A model generated the notes under the pieces. The model searched no databases. It saw only the letters and a program-made list of their open reading frames with translations, and was not told where the DNA came from. Of a DNA stretch of 64,000 nucleotides, positions 1 through 9,588 are shown piece by piece. The number at the start of each line of letters is the position of its first letter. Position 1 is the stretch's first letter. The DNA comes from Endocalyx cinctus (taxonomy: Eukaryota; Ascomycota; Sordariomycetes; Amphisphaeriales; Apiosporaceae). A program made the translations under genes and the position numbers. The DNA lies in the NCBI GenBank assembly GCA_001600455.1, contig BCKC01000008.1:2329345-2393344 (forward strand). Direction: 5' to 3'.

Positions 1-28
1 TCAATATCTGGTAATTTTGGTGGAGTAA

Positions 29-46
29 CGGACGACTGTCACCCTC
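29..46 (+). promoter_or_regulatory. Polyol-cluster motif, site A
   Basis: The sequence reads CGGACGACTGTCACCCTC. It matches sites at 3198, 4356 and 6328 at 16 or more of 18 positions once a one-base gap is allowed. It lies at the left edge, so the gene it would control is probably outside the window. CGG followed by a TGTCA core is compatible with a Zn2Cys6 or composite site; that is inference. Confidence 0.5.
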
Positions 47-829
47 TCGGTCTCAGTCAGTTTTAATAACACTATTATACTAGGTTAATTACGTCAATCT
101 GGCAGTTCCGCAATTTCTTTCTGGGTTACATTATGTAGAACCTGAGCAATCTGAGGAACTGTCAAGGCAGCTAGCTGTACTGGGAACAATACCATTCGAA
201 ACATCCATGGATAAGTGATATACAAGTATTCCTTCTAATAATAAGGTCGAGGAAGGAAGAGAAAGAAGTAAGTGAGTGGGAAGATGCGCATCCTTTATAG
301 CTCTGCTCATTACCTCATTAATACCTATGAACTGAGAGGTGCCTATAGTCATGCCGTTAAAGAAACCTGCTGCTTTAAGGTGGTGCCTTAGGGAGCATCC
401 CGACCCCAGCTTTTTTGGTGGTGATCATGTATATCATAGCATTAATCTCTTGATTGTATTGTATACTGTAATGCCGGGAATTTGTGTAAGGCCAAAAACG
501 TTGTACCACCTTGAAAACAGTCACAAGAGTTGTAAAATCCACAATGCTTAAAATGGAATTAGGAGTTTCACTTTTTATAACTATGTACACTTTATAGCGC
601 TTGTGAACGCCCTGCAACTCACCTTTTAGTAATGAGCAATAATTTAATAGCCGGAGCTCATCGAAGAGCGGAAAGTGTTGAACAAGACGTTCCCACATCT
701 ATCATAGACTAGGATACTGTGACCAAATGGCAACGAATTGTACCTAGCTAGATAACTTTCCTGACGACCCCCCGGGAATATGCGAGAGACAGCCAGTATT
801 CAATACAACTTCACGAAATTATATTTTTC
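47..829. other. Intergenic, no gene recognised
   Basis: Apart from motif site A just before it, I see only short open frames without recognisable domains and no splice-linked coding pattern. Confidence 0.5.
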
Positions 830-1600
830 TTCAATCACCGCTCAGTTCCATCTTCTTACAACAGTCGAAATCAAGAACCCACAGAGCGTGATCTCCAAGT
901 ATAACCGAGTGTAGAATGTAGTCAGTGGTCAGTGGCTCCGATTTTGTAGGCTCGTTGCAGGTGCAGGCACGAATTCGACGTCGTTTGCATCCACTCGGGC
1001 GACCCAGTGCATAAACGCCAGGGCCTGCGCCATCCGTCTGGAATATTCGAAGACGTCAAGCCCGAGTTCTTCCATTTGATCTAGGTGTAATGGATAATTT
1101 CGTAAAATGAAAACCTTGAACCTCGGCTACTTCGTGAGACGCCTGCGTCCCAGATACGGCCTAATCAAACAATCTCGGTTTTTCTCATCCGATTTGATAG
1201 CCGATTTCAAACCTTCTGGATAATAAGTATCTGTTATAAGGTCTCGCACCGGAGCTGTCATGGGTGGAATACGTTCCGTGACGAGGGAGTTGCACGGTAG
1301 ATATCCTTGAGGAAAGCGAATCAGCATATCGTCCCAGCCATCTTTTGTATGTGTTATATACTCGTGCCACTTTGGAATCAAGAAGGTACGTTGTTCTCTT
1401 GAGTATTCTTGAGTAGTATGGGATAGACTTGATGAGAAGCTGGTGTATCTCGGAATCATGTAAAAGGGATCTCAAAGGCCCGCCATCTTCACGTTTAACG
1501 GCAGTGAGACCGTATGGTGTCTCCCAGACGGAGTCACAAAACCCTTGGCCAATGCGAGTGAACTCATTCGAAACTTGACCTTGCTCATATACAAATTTAA
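830..1600 (-). pseudogene. DUF3669-family pseudogene
   Basis: Three pieces in different frames reproduce the order of a DUF3669 (fungal 'zinc finger protein') domain. First comes a segment with RIGQGFCDSVWE and VKREDGGPLRSLLHDSEIHQ (about 1600-1420). After a shift near 1380-1420 comes FLIPKWHEYI, RFPQGYLPCNSLVTERIPP and CLIRPYLGRRR (to 1127). An in-frame TAG near 1127 interrupts this before LHLDQMEELGLDVFEYSRRM and ALAFMHWVARVDANDVEFV. After a second shift near 940 comes LGDHALWVLDFDCCKKMEL (about 885-840). The N-terminus is missing. No intron model removes all breaks, so I call it a pseudogene. The family's molecular role is unknown. The family assignment rests on remembered family sequences and was not searched. 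Confidence 0.72.
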
Positions 1601-1869
1601 TCTGATTTCATTTCTTTATGCTTTCAACGTCGCCCTTTAAGTATTTATTGATGGTAATTTGAATGTTTATGTTCGTCGTATTGTTGAGGTTGAGTTGTTA
1701 TGTTAATGTTATGTAAAGCTGTTGAGTTGTTTGGAGTGAATCCAGGTTTAAAGTACGTAAGAAGATGGAGTTGGATGGATAGAATGCTAAATAGAGATGT
1801 GAGGTATGAAGAAATCGTGCATATAAAAATATGTTAAATAGGGTATGAAGCTTCCCATTTTGTCATTAT
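1601..1869. other. Intergenic spacer
   Basis: Short AT-rich spacer between the DUF3669 relic and the 3' end of the SDR gene. No feature seen. Confidence 0.4.
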
Positions 1870-2873
1870 CTATCTTGCAGTATATCCTCCATCAATGATA
1901 AAGTCAGCTCCGGTGGTATATGAGCTGGCATCGCTAGCTAAGTAAAGATAAATACCCTTGAGTTCTCTCGGGTCTGCATCACGTTTGAGAGGTGTCAGAC
2001 TAAACCATTCTTCCTTCATCTCGAACGGACAATCCCCAGAGATGATCGTGTCTATGTAGCCGGGCGATACTGAGTTGATCCGTCCACCCCATTTGGCCCA
2101 CTCGACTGATAGCGACTTTGCTAAGTGGACCTGGAAAAATAAATTAGCTATTTGAAAATTGTTCATTTTTGTGTCATTTTATTGAATTTCATGCATGAAG
2201 ACAGATCACTTACGCATCCAGCCTTAGCAGCATTGTAACAAGTTTGCTCTTGCGGCACGTTGGCCGCGTGACCACTCATAGATGCCGTGATGATAGCGAC
2301 ACCCCTCTTCTGCTCTCGGAATACCAGGCCCGCGGCGCGCACGCAGTAGTATGCACCGTCGAAATCTACATTCCGTACACGGACCCAGTCTTCGATCTTG
2401 TCGTCTAGACCTCCGGCCTTGGACGGTACACCCGCATTGGCAACCATGATGTCCAGGCGACCGAAGTCCTTGACGGTCTGGGCAACTGCCGCTTCGACAG
2501 CGCTGTAATCAGTTACATCGACTTTGTATGTCTTAACCTTAACGCCGAAGTCTTTCTCAATTGCCGCGGCAAGCTTGTCTGCCGCCGTAGAAGTTCTATA
2601 CCACATAGATATCTGGAATCACAATCTTGTTAGCCAAGATTCCTTTTAATTCGAAAGCTCCACTTGTCAGGAGTCATAATCGGGTTGAATCGATTCAAAA
2701 CTTACGTTGGCGCCCGCTTCTGCTAGACTCCTAGCAACCTCAGATCCGATTCCACCCGCACCGCCCGTAATAATGGCTGTGCGGCCATCTAATCTAAACT
2801 GCTTGAAGACACTGTCCTCGATAGGAGGATTAGGTGCTCTGATAGACTTTCGTTCTCCATTGGTTGCGCTCAT
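1870..2873 (-). CDS. SDR polyol dehydrogenase / sugar reductase
   Basis: NAD(P)-dependent short-chain dehydrogenase of the mannitol dehydrogenase / L-xylulose reductase / sorbose reductase type. It interconverts a ketose and a sugar alcohol; the exact substrate is not readable. Exons are 2873-2706, 2612-2214 and 2130-1870, all phase 0, giving 275 aa. Visible features are the cofactor motif TGGAGGIG (about residues 37-44), NAG in MVANAGVP, catalytic Ser in ITASMSG, catalytic YNAAK, and C-terminal FIIDGGY. Length is normal for the family. It is divergent from motif site B (3198-3215), which lies 325 nt upstream of the ATG, and belongs to a compact polyol cluster with the kinase, MDR and second SDR. 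An N-terminal extension of about 28 residues before the Rossmann fold is typical of the mannitol dehydrogenase subfamily. Confidence 0.93.
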
Positions 2874-3159
2874 TTTGATTTGCTTTCTTCTTAAAAAGTG
2901 CTGTGATCTTAATGATAGAAGCTAAAGAATCTGATATGAAGCTTGCGTGATTCTGCTGACAACATATGCCCCCAAAGTGCGACGATTGCTATGCCATATA
3001 TCATCGTGTCGTCCCTTATTAACAAAAGGCTAACTCAAATCTCTACCCTATGAATTCATGTGCTCAGCCAATCGGACAAAGTGATAATATCCAGTCGAGA
3101 AATACTCCACCAGGCTTGCTGTCGACTCTTTGGGACTCAGGGGTCACTGGTGTCCTATT

Positions 3160-3175
3160 CGGACCTAAACGTCCG
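3160..3175. promoter_or_regulatory. CGG-N10-CCG inverted repeat
   Basis: CGGACCTAAACGTCCG contains CGG and CCG separated by 10 nt, within the inverted pair CGGAC/GTCCG. This is the classical geometry of a dimeric Zn2Cys6 binding site (for example Put3-type spacing). It lies 290 nt upstream of the SDR start and 23 nt from motif site B. Function is inferred only from spacing and position. Confidence 0.4.
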
Positions 3176-3197
3176 TCCCTAGTGGGGCACTGGAGAC

Positions 3198-3215
3198 CGG
3201 ACATCTGTCACCCTC
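3198..3215 (+). promoter_or_regulatory. Polyol-cluster motif, site B
   Basis: CGGACATCTGTCACCCTC, in the promoter of the SDR gene starting at 2873. The first 13 bases are identical to site C; site C differs only by one extra A before CCCTC. Confidence 0.6.
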
Positions 3216-3361
3216 ATACTATTTCACAGATGCTCAATATTTCCCTAAACCACCCGAAAACGATTATTCCCGGTAAGACGAATTGCAATAGCTTTACACT
3301 ACGTCACCATCATCCAATTTACACTAGTGAAACCATTGGGTCAATTGCGATCCTAGCTTCA

Positions 3362-4093
3362 TCAAACTCGCTCCTCCACACTTTCAACGAGCAAATCAAA
3401 CCTCCCCTGGCTCTTCTCCATCACAAATCGCCCGTTCACCAGGTCATTCTCATCCGTCCTCTTCAGCGCGTCATCCATCGTCTTCTCAATCCCCGCAGCC
3501 AAGTGCCTCGCGGCGACCCTCGCCCTAGCCGTCCCCGGATCCACGCTCACCAGCCACCTATCGTCCACCAGGTCCGCGATCGCGTTCCAGGGTTCCTCGT
3601 CGCACAGGAGATAATTACCCTCGACGATGCACACGTCGACGTCCCCGTCCACCACGAGCCCTCCCTCGACCGGATCCTTGATCGCGTGATCGAACGTCGG
3701 GGCGGACACGGCGGCTTCGCGCGACCGGAGTCGACGGATCAGGTCCACCACCCCCGCGCCGTCGAAGGTCCAGGCCACCCCCCGCCGCGCAATCGCTTCC
3801 GTCGCGTTGGGCATGGCCCGCAGGGTCGAGAGCGGAAGGTGAAATCCGTCGGCCGGCACGACGGTCGTTTTGGGGCGGCGGCCATTCGCTGGCAATGCGT
3901 TAATTCGTTTTAGGACTTCCCCCGTAATCGTCGTCTTTCCGGAACCAGGGGCACCCGCGACTGCTATGAGGAGTCGGGGAGAGCCAGTCGATTGTGAGGC
4001 GGCGGGAGTAGTGGAATCGTGTGATGTCGCATTCTTACATTCGTCCCATTTGACTAAGACTCGATCCACCAGTGATTGATACGTAGATTCCAT
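3362..4093 (-). CDS. P-loop kinase, PRK/uridine kinase family (Yfh7-like)
   Basis: Single-exon, 243-aa small-molecule kinase-like protein. The Walker A motif is GAPGSGKTT (about residues 46-54), followed by VVPADGFHLP, where the Asp-Gly-Phe-His segment is typical of uridine kinase / phosphoribulokinase relatives. CIVEGNYLLCDEEPW is the Walker-B-like segment, and RVAARHLAAGIEKT fits the lid arginines. This architecture is seen in fungal Yfh7-like proteins and in bacterial sugar-cluster kinases; the substrate is unproven. It sits between two polyol dehydrogenases and shares an intergenic region with the MDR gene (divergent, 489 nt, containing motif site C), so phosphorylation of a ketose produced by its neighbours is a reasonable inference. 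Coding GC is visibly higher than the flanks. Confidence 0.87.
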   Translation of the reverse strand: MESTYQSLVDRVLVKWDECKNATSHDSTTPAASQSTGSPRLLIAVAGAPGSGKTTITGEVLKRINALPANGRRPKTTVVPADGFHLPLSTLRAMPNATEAIARRGVAWTFDGAGVVDLIRRLRSREAAVSAPTFDHAIKDPVEGGLVVDGDVDVCIVEGNYLLCDEEPWNAIADLVDDRWLVSVDPGTARARVAARHLAAGIEKTMDDALKRTDENDLVNGRFVMEKSQGRFDLLVESVEERV

Positions 4094-4355
4094 TCCTAAT
4101 CCGTAGCAAGATTCCTATTTTCCCGGTGTTCTTTTTATTTTTCGTTAAGTGAAATTACCACGTGCCTTAATTAGCGTCTAGATAGGCTTTCCAAATTGAT
4201 TCCCGCCGTCGACGTGACCTTCAACTTTTATGCTCAAAGTCCACCATTGTCGCGCCATATCAATCACGTGGATTTTCTGTCTCGTTTGAGACCTCGGGAA
4301 TAAGGGCCAATCTGCATTCTTCTGCCGATAGCGCTACATGACGTTTTCCTTTACC

Positions 4356-4374
4356 CGGACATCTGTCAACCCTC
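4356..4374 (+). promoter_or_regulatory. Polyol-cluster motif, site C (bidirectional promoter)
   Basis: CGGACATCTGTCAACCCTC lies between the divergent kinase (start 4093) and MDR (start 4583) genes, so it could serve both. It is followed after one base by the palindrome at 4376-4389. Confidence 0.6.
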
Positions 4375-4375
4375 G

Positions 4376-4389
4376 CCCACTATAGTGGG
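4376..4389. promoter_or_regulatory. Perfect 14-bp palindrome beside site C
   Basis: CCCACTATAGTGGG equals its own reverse complement. It is directly adjacent to motif site C in the kinase/MDR intergenic region. It could be a dimeric operator; no function is shown. Confidence 0.35.
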
Positions 4390-4582
4390 TTGCCCGAGTC
4401 CGGAGGTCTAACGGCGAGCGGAGAACCGACCCGACGTCAGGCATGTCAATAAGAATGAGGGGTTAGTGTCCCTTAACTAAAACAACGTAAGTATGAAATC
4501 AAAGAAATTGAACTGATTTTATCCGTTGTCGAAGAAAAAAAAAAGATATCACCAACCAAATCTAATCGGTAATCTCTTAAAG

Positions 4583-5888
4583 ATGGCTGAAATTGTAAGT
4601 GTTGAATTTTGCCCTGATCGCATTTAAGCAGAAAGACTAATTACACATACGCGTAAAGAACCCCGCCTTCGTCTTGCAATCCATCAAGAACGTTTCCTTC
4701 GAGAACCGAGAGGTTCCGAAGCTGAGGGATGAATGGGACGTCCGTGTGCATGTCGAGCAGACTGGTATCTGCGGTAGCGACGTACACTACTGGCAGCGTG
4801 GAAGAATAGGAGATTTCATTCTCGAGAGTCCCATTATTCTCGGTCACGAGAGTTCGGGTACGATAGTAGAAGTCGGCAGCAAGGTGAAGAACGTCAAAGT
4901 CGGTGACCGGGTAGCCATCGAGCCGGGTGTTCCCTGCAGGCAGTAGGTCACTTCTTTCTTTCTGCCCATTATTACTATGCGTGCATGCATGTAGACTAAA
5001 GTGGTTAAAATACTAGCTGCAATTTCTGTCGCTCTGGATCATATAACCTCTGCGCCGACACAGTATTCGCAGCTACCCCTCCATGGGACGGTACGTTGCA
5101 GAAGTACTACATCGTCGCTGGCGATTACTGTTACCCCCTACCTTCGCATCTCGACGCTGAGTCTGGCGCTCTCTGCGAGCCCGTCGCCGTCGCCGTGCAA
5201 ATCTGCAAGGTTGCCGAGCTCAAGGGCGGTCAGACGGTAGTAGTAATGGGATGCGGTCCGATCGGCGTCTTATGCCAGGCCGTTGCGAAAGCCTACGGAG
5301 CAAGCAAAGTTATCGGCGTGGATATCTCGGCCTCTCGGTGTCAGTTCGCCAAGGACTTCGCTGCCGACGACGTTTACCTCGTTCAGAAGTCCTCGAACGA
5401 AGGTATGGACCCCGTAGACGCTTCGAGGGCCATGGGAGAGAAGATTATCAAGGAGTTCGGCCTTGGTGAGGGTGCCGACGTCATCTTAGAATGTACCGGT
5501 GCGGAGCCGTGCATACAGGCTGGAATCTATGCGGCACGAAAAGGCGCCACATACGTACAGGCCGGAATGGGCAAGGAGGTGAGTTTTAACCCAATTTGCA
5601 CAATATCTTCATGCATTGAATTTAAGCTGACTAAATTGATTTAAATCAAATTAGAATGTCGTTTTCCCCATCACAACTGCTTGCATCAGAGCACTACACA
5701 TAAAAGGATCAATCAGATACAGCATGGGCTGCTACCCGGAAGCGGTCCAGCTCATCGCTTCTGGCAAAATCAGCCCTAAAAAGCTTATCACCCACAGATT
5801 CAAATTCGAGCAAGCGGAGGAAGCTTTCGAACTTGTCAAGGCGGGTGGGGAAAATACATTAAAGGTTATCATCGAAGGTGTAAAATAG
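4583..5888 (+). CDS. Zn-dependent xylitol dehydrogenase (D-xylulose reductase) type MDR
   Basis: Zinc medium-chain dehydrogenase of the xylitol/sorbitol/L-arabinitol dehydrogenase family, which oxidises a polyol to a ketose with NAD+. Exons are 4583-4594 (only MAEI), 4659-4942, 5017-5578 and 5655-5888, giving 363 aa. The catalytic zinc region is TGICGSDVHYW, with GHESSG downstream. Four structural-zinc cysteines occur in CRHCNFCRSGSYNLC, assembled exactly across intron 2, which supports that splice. Other features are CEPVAVAVQ and cofactor motif GCGPIGVLC followed by VIGVD; the Asp at the end of that strand favours NAD+. The C-terminal GSIRYSMGCYP and AEEAFELVK segments are typical. Closest in feel to fungal XDH, but sorbitol or L-arabinitol dehydrogenase activity cannot be excluded. 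It shares a divergent promoter with the kinase. Confidence 0.93.
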
Positions 5889-6327
5889 GGAATCCAATAG
5901 TGTTGCTATCAATATCAATCGATTCTAAATCAGTATTGCAACCTCTGAATCTGGCTTATCTGTTGAAACTCGTACTTTTCTTTTGATTACTTCATGAAAC
6001 ATGTACCCATTCAGTAAAATGCATTTGACTCAACGACTAAACTATCCAATCTCTCTGTCTCTTTCTTTCTTCCTTTATTGCTTTCTTTTTTTTTTCTTTC
6101 AAGCTCCAGCCTACCTATGTGCCAGTAACTTTACTACCATTGGATCTTTGGTATGGAATCTTGGATGTCGAGTAGCGCCAGCATTGTCCATGCTCAAAAT
6201 AGATAAAACTTAGCATCTGAAACTAGCAGTAGCAATTAATGTGAAAAAGTTCAGTATTGTCACACTATACGAGCCGTAACTTGTAGATGGCCCTCCGGTC
6301 CGGTGTGGGTATTGGTACAAAGGTGGA
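5889..6327. other. Intergenic, 3' flank of MDR and upstream SDR promoter
   Basis: Contains a CT/T-rich tract around 6051-6100 and no gene. The right end leads into motif site D. Confidence 0.5.
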
Positions 6328-6346
6328 GAGGGGTGACAGTCATCCG
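6328..6346 (-). promoter_or_regulatory. Polyol-cluster motif, site D
   Basis: On the minus strand it reads CGGATGACTGTCACCCCTC. It lies 325 nt upstream of the second SDR start, the same distance as site B from the first SDR. Orientation relative to the gene matches site B less well, since D is read away from its gene. Confidence 0.58.
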
Positions 6347-6670
6347 CGCCCCCACTTGTCGACTCTCACCCATCGTTGAGCGGCGTGACTCGACGAATTT
6401 GCGGGGTTAGTATGCCGTAGATGATATCGAGATCGGACTCTGGGCTGGTCTCGTGTATCGCTGCCCAAGCTAATGTTCATCGGACCCGGTCATTACTGGG
6501 CCGAGACCTCCCAATCGTAGGCATAAATTTGATACGCACCTTAACTGTTCCAATTACTTTGACCACTCCAAAAAGAAAAATAAAAAAAGAAAAGAAAAAG
6601 CCCTTATCAAATCAAGACCACACTCTATACTCACGTTAGATTTAATTCTCCATAACAGCAATTATTGACC

Positions 6671-7645
6671 ATGGTTCTCTCTACTCATCCTAACCCCACC
6701 GCTCCGGTCCTCAGTCACTTCTCCCTCGCCGGTAAGACCGCATTAGTGACGGGCGGGACTCGAGGAATCGGGCTCGAAGTGGCGCGGGGTCTCGCGGAAG
6801 GAGGATGTTCCGCCATAGTCATAACATATACTAGCACCAAGCCCGAAGAGGCCGACAAGATAGCGGCATCGATCTCGGCAGCGACGGCGGGCAACCCGAA
6901 GGTGGTCGCGTACAAGTGCAACGTCAAGTCGAAACAAGAAGTGACGGAGACGATCGAGAAAGCCGTCTCCACGGACCTGGGAGGCAAATTAGACATCGTG
7001 GTCGCCAACGCCGGTATCGCCGACCATATCTCCGCCATCGACTACCCGGAGGACAAGTGGCGGGAGATCCTCGACGTCAACTTCCACGGCGTCTTCTGGA
7101 CCGCTCAGGCGGCCGCTAAGGTCATGGAGAGGCAGTGGAAGGCGGCTGGAGCCAAGAGCGGAGAGGGCAGGGGCAGCATTATCGTCACAGCTAGCGTCTC
7201 AGCCATCCTGGTCAACGTCCCTCAGAGGCAGGCTGCCTACAACGCAAGCAAGGCCGGCGTCGTGCACTTGGCTAAGTCGCTCGCCGTTGAGTGGACTGAT
7301 TTCGCAAGGGTGAACTGCGTTTCTCCGGGTTTCATTGCCACGGACAGTAAGTTCATCCGAGCGCATAGAGAAATCCAGACGAGTACTAAAATATGCTAAC
7401 TTTTTTTTTTCAAGTGCTCTCGGTACACCCCGAGGAATGGCGAAATAAGTGGTTCCAGATGATTCCGGGAAGCAGATTGTGCGAGCCTGCCGAGTTGAAG
7501 GGAACGTATGTTTACTTGGCAAGCGACGCTACCAGCTACATGACGGGTAAGTACATTCAAGACATTGTCGTTGGAGATTATATAAGCTAATTGGCAACTT
7601 AAAGGGGCAAACATTGTGATTGATGGAGGGTACACACTTCCTTAG
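6671..7645 (+). CDS. SDR, D-arabinitol dehydrogenase / Sou2-like
   Basis: Second short-chain dehydrogenase of the cluster, related to fungal D-arabinitol 2-dehydrogenases and Sou2-type sorbose reductases. Exons are 6671-7346, 7415-7546 and 7605-7645, giving 282 aa. The ATG at 6671 has a good context (GACCATGG). Motifs are TGGTRGIG (cofactor), VANAGIA, IIVTASVS (catalytic Ser), YNASK (catalytic Tyr/Lys), VNCVSPGFIATDM and the terminal IVIDGGY. The first intron splits the Met codon of ATDM and has a polypyrimidine acceptor at 7401-7414. Role is inferred from family and from neighbours: a ketose/polyol oxidoreductase acting with the MDR and the other SDR. Confidence 0.93.
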
Positions 7646-7796
7646 TATATAAATAGTCTCATTTAATAATTACAGATTATCATAGATCGCTGCTAGAACT
7701 CTTGCTCAAATTGTTCCTTGATTGTATGCCGACTACCGTTGAGGCTACCTGCCTTGGTCTCCCACCCCCCCTCCCCCCTAACTACAATTCCCCTTT

Positions 7797-9588
7797 TTAC
7801 TTCACAGGGTGAAAGTTGATTAGTATATCAGGCTTTTTCCAAAAGAAGTAAACCTTACTCTCCTCATTCCAGCTCTTCAGTTCCTTAGATGCAAGTTCCA
7901 TATTATACGCGAAGACGACTTTAGCCAATATGAGTCGCAATTCCATATATGCCAGGTTGATGCCCAAGCATGCGCGGGGGCCAGTCGAGAACGGTTGGCT
8001 GGCCTTTTTATTATCTCCGTACGCGCCCTTCTCCCCGATCCAACGCTCTGGTAGGAACTTCTCCGGCTCGTGCCAGTATCGGGGGTCATACGACATCTCG
8101 AAGTTACTGTTCCACACTGTGACTCCAGGAGGGATATAATGGTTGTCAATCATGGCACCTGGAGAATAACGAGGCAACTGTGAAGCCACAGCCGGGAACA
8201 TTCTTAGGCTTTCCTCTATAACGGCGTTGAGGTAGGGCAGGTTGCCAGTTGAATCGCCGGTGATATCCCCCACTGAATTGAACGCTTTGCGGACCTCGCG
8301 TTGCAGCTTTTCGAGTACATCGGGGCTTTGGACGAGCTGAAGCGTCAGCGCCGTCAATGTTGTCGCCGTCGTTTCCGATCCCGCTACGATAAGAGTGCGG
8401 GCTTGCTCCCTAAGCTCGACTTCTCCGATTGTTTTGTTCTTGATCATATGTCCAAAGAAGTCGGCCGTACCGCGTCCGATGTCAGCGCCGGCTTCTATCC
8501 TCCGCTGCGCTTTCTCTTGTGACAGCGCCAGGTGCTGAGTGTACTTCTCTTGTGCACCTGGAGGCATTATAAAGAATTTCAGCAACGGTGTCAGTAGGGG
8601 AAATCGCCTCCGGATGTCAACTGTCAAGGTCCATAGTATGCCGTCGAATATCAGCGAGATCCAAAACGGCGTGCGGAAATCAAGAACAGCGTTGAATGAC
8701 TCTCCGAAAGCCAGCTCTCCTATTTTCAGTTTACACTGGTTAGCAAGCAATAGCGTTTGTCGAAAATGCGAACTTCTTCTCCGCGATCCATGATGAAAGA
8801 ATGTTCATAAGTGCTAGATGGGGTAACAACTAACCGATGATGTCAAAAGTGAGCCAGTTATACGCATCTGATACGTTCACGGCCTTTTCCCCGGCCTCTC
8901 CGAACTTCCCTAGTTGGCTTATAAAAAAGTCTACGTGCTCATGGACGAGCACCTCTTGATCCCGGAGAGCCTTTGCGCTAAAGGCGTGAGACATAGCTTT
9001 TCGCAGCCTAGAGTGGGCCTCCGGGTCTCTCACGGTAACGATACGCGGGATCTTGCCACTATCGTAGAACTCGGTCTTGAGAAACTTGCCCCGAGCTTTG
9101 GATACGTGTCCGTAAATGTCTTGGTACGATTGGACAGACGAAAAAGATAACTCGTTGGGAGCGACACGAACGATATCACCTTATTATATCAGAATTAATT
9201 AATGCTGTGTTCAAATAGTATGGTTCTAGCTACTTTTTACGATACTTACCATATTTTTTGTGTATTTCAATCATTATAAATGGCCCGCGGCCGCTAGTAT
9301 ACATCCACGCGTACCATAACTAAATAAAGAATTATTATGAGCAGAGTGTCCAGATATTTTAGATTTCAGGGTAACTTACGTCGGTGACAGCCGCAATGCG
9401 TGGCCCGGGAAACTTGGCCAGAGGGTGAAAATAGAGCAGGTAGATGCATCGTGCAATCCAAGATATACATGCCTGCATGCACGTATGTCAGTCTCAAAAG
9501 AAATCTAAACACGTCATGGACGTGCGCAGCTCACTATAGTTGCCCCCGCTGTAACGGTGCGAAAGAGTACTGAATTGGAGAGCTCCAT
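7797..9588 (-). CDS. Cytochrome P450, CYP65-like monooxygenase
   Basis: Membrane-anchored P450 resembling the CYP65 / isotrichodermin C-15 hydroxylase group. Exons are 9588-9535, 9472-9380, 9319-9250, 9179-8835 and 8719-7797, giving 494 aa with all junctions in frame. The N-terminal anchor ([18 protein letters not shown]) is followed by the proline-rich hinge KFPGPR. Then come the helix-C segment [15 protein letters not shown], the I-helix AGSETT, the K-helix EESLR and the haem motif [10 protein letters not shown] with the axial Cys. An in-frame ATG at 9684 would add 32 residues; I prefer 9588 because it sits just before the hydrophobic anchor. It converges with the second SDR (150 nt apart). 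I did not find the cluster motif upstream, so membership of the polyol regulon is doubtful. Substrate unknown. Confidence 0.93.

Noticed and set aside
3050..3913. Long plus-strand open frame (287 codons) opposite the P-loop kinase
   Set aside because: It is the antisense of the kinase and its GC-rich codons. It has no domain and low-complexity His/Pro/Arg composition.
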